Positions 56,548 to 64,000 of a DNA stretch of 64,000 nucleotides are shown here, in pieces. The notes under the pieces are model-generated. The model saw only the letters and a list, made by a program, of their open reading frames with translations. It made no database searches and had not been told where the DNA came from. The DNA is from Carnegiea gigantea. Its lineage: Eukaryota > Streptophyta > Magnoliopsida > Caryophyllales > Cactaceae. Where the stretch lies: NCBI GenBank assembly GCA_029747015.1, contig JAKOGI010000180.1, positions 886,001 through 950,000 of the forward strand. Reading direction: 5' to 3'. The position numbers and the translations under genes are program-made. The stretch's first letter is position 1. Every line of letters starts with the position of its first letter.

Positions 56548-57052
56548 GGCTAAGTCATCATCGAACGATGCCTTTTTCTTTTTCATTTGGTAATTAATCT
56601 TTGGTTGTGTGGTGCCCATGTAGGGATAGAAGCCCAAGTTGCTGTTATTAATTATTTGATAATCGCATTTGAGCAGGTTGATGGTTTGAGGACACAATTC
56701 TTTTTGTTTCCTTAAGTTGTATGTTTTTTGTTGACATCTCAATACTCCTGCTCACATGAAGATTTCAAGCCCTACCGCATAGGTTCGGAGTCTTCATTGC
56801 TTCTGCTAAATTTAAACCTGACTTGTTGGGATAAGGTTCTGCACATAAAATCAAATATGACCCCCTTCAATTTCGGTGTTGCTGTGAATTGGATGTCAGA
56901 TTTGGATAGCGTTGGATTGGATTCATGGATTGAGTGGTCTAATCTGCATCACTGATTCACGGTGAACAATGTGGTATTTGCCTTAATGGTTACGTTATCA
57001 CTTCCTACCTGGAAATTCGTCGGATCGTACTAGACTAGCGACATGTTTACGA
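56548..57052 (+). other. 3' UTR and downstream of the CX3C gene
   Basis: No further gene is seen. The 3' UTR probably lies in the first 200-300 bp. The frame at 56728-56955 is not recognised. Confidence 0.4.
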
Positions 57053-57060
57053 TCATTAAC

Positions 57061-57610
57061 TAGGGGTGATCAAAAACGGTTAGCCGGAAATTCGGTTGAA
57101 TTTGCAAAAACTGTGAGTCGAAAATTGAACTGAAATTTTCAGTTGATTGAATTTTTCGTTTCAGCAAAAATACGAACTGTAATAGAATCGAAACACCAGG
57201 TTAACCGATTCTTCAATTAGGTTAATTGGATTTTTAATATGGTTGTCGATTAACTGTTAATCTACGTTGTTAATTTTGAGTTTTCAATTTCCACCCCTTT
57301 TTATTTTAATTTAACTATGCTAAATATTAGTTTTCACAATATTATATATTTAGTCTTATGTTTATAATTATAAAATCTATGTTTGGCAAATATATAGTTT
57401 AATTTTTTTTTAAAAACAATTGAAGTTTTGGATTTCAAACAGTTGAATATAAATTGAAACTGAAAATGCAAACTTTTTTTTTTTTTAATGTTTGGTTAAT
57501 CAAACCGAATTTTTTAGAAAGATTGAATTGGTTAATTGACTTTTTGGTTTCATTTGATTTGCCAATTTTTCAGTTTAGTTTTTCAGTTTTAAATTTTTTG
57601 CTCACCTCTA
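57061..57610. repeat. hAT-like non-autonomous element, 550 bp
   Basis: The ends TAGGGGTGATCAAAA and TTTTTTGCTCACCTCTA form an imperfect inverted repeat. The 8-bp flanks TCATTAAC (57053-57060) and TTGTTAAC (57611-57618) match at six positions and differ by transitions, as expected for an old hAT 8-bp TSD. The interior is AT-rich with repeated GGTTAATTGA/GAAACTGAAA text and no protein. Confidence 0.62.
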
Positions 57611-57630
57611 TTGTTAACAACCAAGGTCTA

Positions 57631-58535
57631 CAACAAAAGCAGCAACAACACCCAGTGTGAGTTTCGCTTTTGTGGGGTTTAGGAAGATCTAGATGTAGGT
57701 AATCTTATCTCTACCGACAATCCTGCTCGTAGAGAGACGGATTCTAAGAGACCCACAAAAACTCGATTTTGTGAAAACATTATATAGAAGGATTTTGTAA
57801 AAATATTTTATGAAGAAGAACCAAGGATAAATCTAGGGGAGTGAATAAAGGAATACGAAAAAAAATCATGTGGCAGTAATTATGTAACCGTAAGTGCAAC
57901 AAGACAGAGGAAGATACTGTACTTTAATAAACAGAGGTAAGCAAACAATGTCTTTTCCCAAACGTATGAACTACCTGCATGCAAACATGACGTACGGAAA
58001 AAAAATCACAACCAAACCCACTCTATTGCAACCGAGTGACCAACTAGGAGGCTAACTCTCTGTGATCTAAGATCTTAATCCCATCCCGCCATAGTCTCCT
58101 ATCCTGAGCCATGTCCTCGTTAACCATACAACTTTCAAGTCCCCTCTAATCACCTCGTCTGAACTCCTCTTTGGTCGTCTCTTTCCTCTTTTATTTCTTG
58201 AGATGTTAATTCTCTTACATTTCCTCACTGGAGCGTCCGCATTCCTTCTTCTCACATGGCCAAACCATCTGAGTCTTATTTCTCTCAACTTATCTTCAAT
58301 GGGGACCATTTTAACTAAGTCTCTGATCACTCTATTACTAATTATATATATTCTCATGTAACCACACATCCATCTAATCGTTCTCATTTCTGCTACCATT
58401 AGCCTTTGAACTTGATTCTTCTTTATAGGCCAACAGATCCATATAACACAGCAGATCTAACTACCATATGATAAATTTTACTTTTTAATTCTATAGGCAT
58501 TCTCTTATCGCACAGTACACCTAAAGCATGTTTCC
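57631..58535 (-). mobile_element. 5'-truncated RTE LINE with 19-bp TSD
   Basis: Perfect 19-bp direct repeats TGTTAACAACCAAGGTCTA flank the insert (57612-57630 and 58536-58554). On the minus strand it contains the RTE C-terminal region (58399-58067: RTIRWMCGYMR, LREIRLRWFGHVRRRNA, then KRGKRRPKR) and ends with a GTTGTTGCTGCTTTTGTTG tail at the left. It is homologous to 22760-23559 of the larger RTE copy. Only the last 0.9 kb was reverse transcribed. The perfect TSD means it is young relative to most TEs here. Confidence 0.9.
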
Positions 58536-58794
58536 TGTTAACAACCAAGGTCTATTGGATTTAATCCCATGCCCTCCCCAACCCCTCCAAAAGCCCTGAA
58601 AAAACAATGTTGAGCAATTTGCTACTTTAAGTTGGCCCAATCCTGGGCCTCGTTAGGGGGGACCTCACCAATGGAAGATGATATATATATGTTTGCACCA
58701 CTTCGTGGATTTTCAATTAGGCCAATAGGTAAAAAGTTGTTGCTAGAGATCTCAGTTCGGGTATAGTCTATCTCAACAGTTGTAAACTATTTAA

Positions 58795-59189
58795 GTTCCG
58801 TTTGGATCTTGGAAAATTTGGTAGAAAATTTTTTTTTGGGAAAGTTACTTTTTTTTCTTGTGTTTGGTTTAGAGAAAATCACAAAGAAAAAAATATGGAG
58901 GAAACTTAGATGGAAAAATTGTTAGAAACAAGTGATAAAATTTTTCTTATAAAATTGCGAGGAAAGTTTGAGGGAAATTTCCAACCTCCTCTAACCTCAC
59001 ATTGTTTAGATTACATCAACACGATTCAAGTAGTTCATCAACATTCAAAATTTTCATCCAAATTCTTGTATTTTTTCCTCAATTCAAACAAGAGAAAAAA
59101 AACTCATTCTCGCTTCACTTTTTTTTCCTTCACATTCTTTTCCTTCAACTTTTCTTTCCACCAAATTTTCTGAGAACCAAACGGAGCCT
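58795..59189. repeat. Tourist-like MITE (PIF/Harbinger), about 395 bp
   Basis: The left end GTTCCGTTTGGATCTTGGAAA and inverted right end (AGGCTCCGTTTGGTTCTCAGAA on the minus strand) share TCCGTTTGG and AAAATTTGG. TAA flanks both sides (58792-58794 and 59190-59192). The interior is AT-rich. The two overlapping frames of 70-90 codons are low-complexity Phe/Lys text. Confidence 0.62.
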
Positions 59190-60096
59190 TAAAGGCATGA
59201 ACATTGGAAAGTAGATCACATTTGAAGATTAGTTGCAAATTGGAAGTCTTATTGTGATCTTCTAATTAGTGAATCAAATATGTGGATTGCCAAGTATGGT
59301 GTTGTAAGGTCTACAACTACTTTTTCATCCTCCTTCCCCAGCTTCTTTTTGTATAATTGACATATAATTGAGAGTACAAGTAAAATTCTTGAAAGAAAGG
59401 TTGTTTGATATTTTGTGCACTTATCTTTTCAAAAAAGGAGGTTTGGAGGAGGGGGGGGGGGGGTTATGTGGATAGCAAAGGAAAATTAATAGCCAAAATC
59501 TCCAATTAAGAGGGGTAATCACAATATCATCAATTCTTTAAAAAATAACCGTTCTTTTCTCCTTATAAATTAGTCATTTCATAAATTTGTGAAAAGTTAT
59601 AAGGTGAAAGCTTCGTTATTTTTATCCAAAACTTTAGCCTTCTTGCAATTTTTTTTGATCGGTCAAATAGCACAGGCTTTAGCTAATATCTGAACTGTAC
59701 GATTACTATCGAGCTGAATTTTGCTTAAGTTCTAATTTTTTCTCGACATCAAAATTCGAAAAATTTGATTTTTTATCTTTGAAAAAAGTAGAATCAAATA
59801 CAATGACGGTGCAAGTCGAGTCCATTTGGCTCATTAGTCTCTGCAACTCTTGTCTTATAAAGTACTATAACTAACAAGTGAACAATGTTGCATCCGTAAA
59901 AATCAGAAGGTTTCCGAACTGCATTATGTCAACGTGAAGCTCAACGAAAGTTACAAACAAAAAAACATGAATGGTGATGTAGTAACATTGATCAATTAGG
60001 TAGGGAACGTGCTCATGCAATGGAAGGAAAAATTAGGAAACCAGATGTGATTGCACACTCATTAAAACATGCATCAAAAAATAATTAAGCCTAATC
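59190..60096. other. intergenic, downstream of the LEA gene
   Basis: No gene or named repeat, apart from a G run (about 59447-59463). The part adjoining 60097 should include the LEA 3' UTR. Confidence 0.35.
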
Positions 60097-61656
60097 TTAA
60101 AGCTCATCCTGCTTCTTGCCTTTGCCTGGGGTTTGTGGTTCAACTTGTGGTTCGTCTCCTTGGCCGTGGTGGTTAGGTTCATGGCCCTCATGATGCCCTT
60201 TGGATGGCATTTGTTCTTGCACCTTTTCTTTAGTCTTACTAGCTGCTTCTCTAGCCTTTTCCTTAGTCTTAGAAGCTGCTTCTCCGGCCTTTTCTTTAGT
60301 CTTAGATGCTGCTTCTCCGGCCTTATCCTTAGTCTTAGTAGCTGCTTCTCCAGCCTTTTCCTTAGTCTTAGTAGCTGCTTCTCCAGCCTTATCCTTGGCC
60401 TTAGTAGCTGCTTCTCCAACCGTATTTTTGGCCTTGGTGGCCGCTTCTCCGGCTGCATGGGCCGCGGATTTGGCTGTCCCTTCGATCACCTCCTCCCCCT
60501 TCTCGAAGCTCTTCTTCACCGCCTTTTTTACAGTTGAGTCCCCTCCTTCAACCTTTGTTTCTGTGTGTACTTGCTCCTTTCTGAAACTCATGCATGATCC
60601 AAAGTTAAGTTTTATCTAAAAGTCATACTTAATTTTAATGGCTCTGTTCCCCCCCCCCCCTCAGATCTAATATGATCACAAGTTATAGAAGAAAATTGAG
60701 ATTAATAGTACATTTCTAAAATTTGAGCGATAGACAAGGAGAATATGATTTTCTAAAGGAAAATTTAAATCAATAGGTCAAAGACAATGAAAAGAATAAA
60801 GCCAGTTTACAGAGGGTTATATACAGAATAAATTTTTCCCTGAGTAGAATTTTTTTTTCCCCTGAACTATGAATTGCATGAAGACCACTTTAATTTATTG
60901 ATTTATCTTGTTAGATCATTTAGTCAAAAATTTCAAAATTCTAAAAATTTTGAGAAAAGTATACTCAATGATATTGAAATTTTCACTATATACAAAATAT
61001 CCGATACAAAAATTTTCAATACGGCAAAATAAACACGAATATCTCGTTATTTAGCATTTACGTGCACGAATTAGTTTCAAGAGCTTTCAAAAATGTAACA
61101 TCAATCTTCTCCTTCTTCTTCCTTCTTTTGTTTTGTTATATTTTGTTTTTTTGCAAAAATATTAATATCGACAAACGATAATAATCGCAAACTGAAAGCT
61201 AAATATTGTTTTTTTGGGGGGAGATGGAAACTTTGAGAAGAGTAAAGGGGCAGATCTATGTGCATAGTTGGGCATCCATGGACATCCCTAGTTTAAAAAA
61301 AAATTCTAACGAGCTATACTTTGAAGGGCATTAGATTAGTATATATGAACACTCCTGAAATAAATAGTTTAATGGATGGACACTCTTATTATGTGTATCT
61401 AGATCCGCCATTGAAAGAGTGAAGTAATTTCTATTGAAGACCACATGCAAAATGACAAAAATATAATGAAGAAAATTTGAACTTACTTGAAAACCTTGTC
61501 CTTGACCTCACTGAAAAAGTATTTCACCTTACCCCATGCTTTGGAGGGCAGCTCTTTAATGTCACCATTATTGTCTTGTCCATGAACACGTATTGATAGG
61601 ATTAGAGGGGAGATAATTAACAAGAAGAAAATTGAGAATTTAGTATGATTTTCCAT
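60097..61656 (-). CDS. LEA group 3 (LEA_4) protein with signal peptide and QDEL end, 217 aa
   Basis: Two exons: 61656-61487 and 60580-60097 on the minus strand, with GT-AG borders and phase 2, giving 217 residues. The first exon encodes a clear signal peptide (MENHTKFSIFFLLIISPLIL and on to about VHG26) and a segment ending EVKDKVFK. The second has an acidic/basic helix (EKGEEVIEGTAKSAAHA), then seven consecutive 11-residue repeats of the type GEAATKTKEKA (about 101-177), the hallmark of LEA_4 proteins, which are disordered when hydrated and fold into amphipathic helices on drying. A His/Gly/Pro-rich tail ends KKQDEL. A C-terminal xDEL after a signal peptide suggests retention in the endoplasmic reticulum; QDEL is a variant of K/HDEL, so retention is an inference. 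Expected role: protection during seed maturation or water stress. Confidence 0.87.
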
Positions 61657-62925
61657 GGATTAATGGAAATTAAACTTTTGATGATGATGATGAGAGAATG
61701 AAACAATTACAATAATGATGATAATGATAATTAATAACTTGATTTTTGCATAGTACTATAAACTAATACCCAGCTATTTTGGGTTTTATCTCCAAGATCA
61801 TGTCTTTTTTTAATGATCTTTTTTAGGGTGTAGGTGTTGGTCTTGCCATAATTCTAGGGCGTATCTTTGAACACTTCACTTGGTGGGTGTAATGTTTAGC
61901 CCACAAAGATCGTTTTAGCAAGCTATTATAGATTACTCTAAGAGTGCATAATTAATTATTATTAGCAACATAATTGCTATAATTTCTAATCACAGATATC
62001 CAAAAAAGAAAAAAATAACCAACTAAATTCCGACTTAAATTTGGAAATTGTCTTTAGTAATTTATTTATATGCTTCCTTTGAATGTTCTAAAGTTTGAAC
62101 AAATAGATGAACATACATATTGAAAAATGCTATTTTTTATGGTAAAATGATAAGTGTCTTGTTTTTACCTAAAATGTACCTTATTGCATATTAAATTGGA
62201 ACAAAATGATATGACTGAATAGTGGAAGGATATCAAGATTTATAAATTATGTAAAATCATCCTTTTATACATAATCTTTCACATTTACAAAATTACATGT
62301 ACGATATGCCTCGCGGATAGAGTTGATCTGGTTAAGGTGTCAGTTTATATTTGTTGTCTTAACTAATGAATATTAAAGTTTTGTAACTCATAATAAGTTG
62401 TAATTAATAAAAAATTGGTGTTTTTCAATGATAAAACATATTAATTTGAGTAAGGGCAAGACATTTAAAAGTGCCTTGCAGCATAAATTATTAGTGCCTA
62501 TACAAAAATTCCCCTCCAAAAAAAAAATGAAAAACCTTCATACGTCCCAAACTATTAGGAGTATGTACTCCTATTTACAAATTGTTCATGAGCCTATAAA
62601 TCGTGCATAACTAACTCTATTATTTGCATAAACATTCCATTGGCGTGAGTCTATAGGTATGTTAGTTTGATATAACATTTTCCCTCAATCATATGACATC
62701 GAGGAGGTATACGATGTCTTCAAGTTGTAAGATCCAACTTAATTTTTTTCGTTCTTGTTTTCTTATTACAATTATTTGGGGATTTGCAGCAAAAATTTAA
62801 TTTTGAACATTGCATGTATGATGTACACCTCCTTCTAAAATAAAATAAATTATGATAATTCTTTGTAATCTTAAATAGTTGCACTTCTTTGTTGCTCTTC
62901 TCATGGATGACGGAGTACTAGGGAA
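61657..62925. promoter_or_regulatory. LEA upstream region
   Basis: Contains the presumed promoter and 5' UTR of the minus-strand LEA gene (next to 61656). GATGATGATG- and AATGATGATAATGAT-type repeats occupy about 61680-61735. No defined element such as an ABRE with ACGTG core was confidently found. The rest is AT-rich intergenic DNA. Confidence 0.35.
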
Positions 62926-62930
62926 GAAAT

Positions 62931-63221
62931 CAAAGTTATAAATATCGTATCGGTCATTGTACCGTTTTTTACTAGAACGAAATATACCTGATTTATGTAC
63001 TGTTGTAACAGGCTCGTGTCGTTTTGAATTTCCAAAAATTTTAAAAATTAAAGTACAAAAAATTGAAATTTTAGTGTACCAAGCGGTATTTGACCGAAAA
63101 TACTGCTTGGTATTTTATGGTATATAGAGGTATTGACTGGATAATAGCTTGTATCGTTTCTTGACCAATACAGTATGTTTCGGCCGATAGCGGGCGGTAC
63201 GGTATGGTATTTATAACACTG
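62931..63221. repeat. short inverted-repeat element (MITE-like), 291 bp
   Basis: The ends CAAAGTTATAAATATCGTA and ACGGTATGGTATTTATAACACTG are imperfect inverted repeats. GAAAT flanks both sides (62926-62930 and 63222-63226). The interior has GGTATTTTATGGTATA-like repeats. No protein. Superfamily not assigned. Confidence 0.45.
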
Positions 63222-63226
63222 GAAAT

Positions 63227-64000
63227 GCCACTGCATGGCCTTTGTTATGGAGGAATTTTTTTTCTTTCTTAGTTTTTTTTTTAAATTTTTTTTTTTTTGG
63301 TTCGAATGAGCCACAAAAGACATTATATTAATATAATAACAAATATAATAGGGAAGGGATAATTGAATCTAAGACCTAATATATATAGAGCCCTAGTCTT
63401 GACTACTAGGCCCAAACCTTAGTAGTAAACAGTTTCCTATATAGGGATAATTGAAAGGGTATTTGATAAAGAGTGTTTTTGCCAATAAATAGTTTGTCAG
63501 ACAAGATCAGCTATTTGACCGACTTAAATAGGTAATTGGGTGCTTGATGAAGGAACATTTTGAATTAACTTTTTGGTTCGAAATGCCAATCCTCACAAGG
63601 TTCAAAACTAATAACTTTTTGAGATTAGTTGTTTGACATTAGCTTTTTCTCTCGCATCTTTTTCATAGATAACAAATTCACCAAATACTTTTTCTCACAA
63701 AGATCTGATGTAAATAGTTAATACAAACAGATATACAGATATTTAACAACTAATACAGATAACTAACAGATAGTACTATTTGGCAAACATAACCTTAGTG
63801 AATTAATATGTGCAAAACAAGGTGGGGAAAACCTAGAAAATACCAGTACCAGACGCAAGGGCCTAGGTAGCCAGACTAAAACGCAAAGGCCCTACCTAAA
63901 AAGGAGGGATTGAAAATCACAAGTCCAGATAGGGAAATTGAAAGAGAGACAAGAAACAGATCAACTAGCTTTGCATATAAAGAATCTCTTTCAGCGTGAT
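63227..64000. other. right-edge intergenic stretch
   Basis: No gene is seen. 63460-63790 has weakly inverted ends (GGGTATTTGATAAAGAG and CTATTTGGCAAACATAACC) suggesting another hAT-like short repeat. The last 170 bp are purine-rich and unrecognised. Confidence 0.35.

Noticed and set aside
60133..60619. Two plus-strand frames of 134-139 codons
   Set aside because: They are shadows of the repetitive LEA coding sequence on the minus strand, created by its 11-residue repeats.
63340..63430. A minus-strand SINE with tRNA-like boxes
   Set aside because: CCTAGTAGTCAAG and TCTTAGATTCAATT only loosely resemble A and B boxes and no TSD is present.

Overview
This is nuclear DNA from a flowering plant, almost certainly a eudicot. 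It is AT-rich, its genes have many GT-AG introns, and it carries the usual plant repeats: L1- and RTE-type LINEs, tRNA-derived SINEs, CACTA, PIF/Harbinger, Helitron-like and hAT-like DNA elements, a TRIM and solo LTRs. I see no prokaryotic, organellar or CRISPR sequence. No species name can be supported.

Five cellular coding units stand out. A Rab7/RABG-class small GTPase lies on the minus strand at 13245-19447 (7 exons, 214 aa). An orthologue of the plant atypical small GTPase LIP1 lies on the plus strand at 37001-42995 (7 exons, 336 aa). A three-exon 79-codon reading frame at 54006-56152 is followed after 14 nt by a 126-codon frame for a cysteine-rich CX3C protein at 56167-56547, a possible dicistronic transcript. 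A secreted-type LEA (group 3/LEA_4) protein with seven 11-residue repeats and a C-terminal QDEL lies on the minus strand at 60097-61656.

The rest is layered mobile DNA. 1-7.8 kb: a 5'-truncated minus-strand L1, short hAT-like repeats and a SINE with an 18-bp target-site duplication (TSD). 7.8-11.7 kb: a 3.84-kb CACTA element with intact ends, ATT TSDs and one spliced Transposase_24 (TNP1-like) gene but no TNPD-type transposase. 13-19.4 kb: the Rab gene, whose introns hold a 421-bp TRIM, a LINE scrap, an (AT)n tract, Helitron-like sequences and a short SINE-like insert. 20.2-23.6 kb: a degenerate RTE LINE with a (GGT)n(GTT)n tail. 24-36.4 kb: two decayed L1 elements, the plus-strand one interrupted by a 2.5-kb solo LTR with ACCTT TSDs and a probable second LTR. 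43.7-48.1 kb: a 4.3-kb PIF/Harbinger element with TAA TSDs and two broken genes. 48.1-53.2 kb: a minus-strand L1 split by a copia-type solo LTR. 53.2-54 kb: a copia pol scrap. 57-59.2 kb: an hAT-like repeat, a truncated RTE copy with a 19-bp TSD and a Tourist-like repeat.

All exon boundaries were read by eye and kept only where splice sites and phase agree. TE family names rest on recognised motifs, end structure and TSDs, not on database searches. The genes have no operon-like relation except the possible dicistronic pair.
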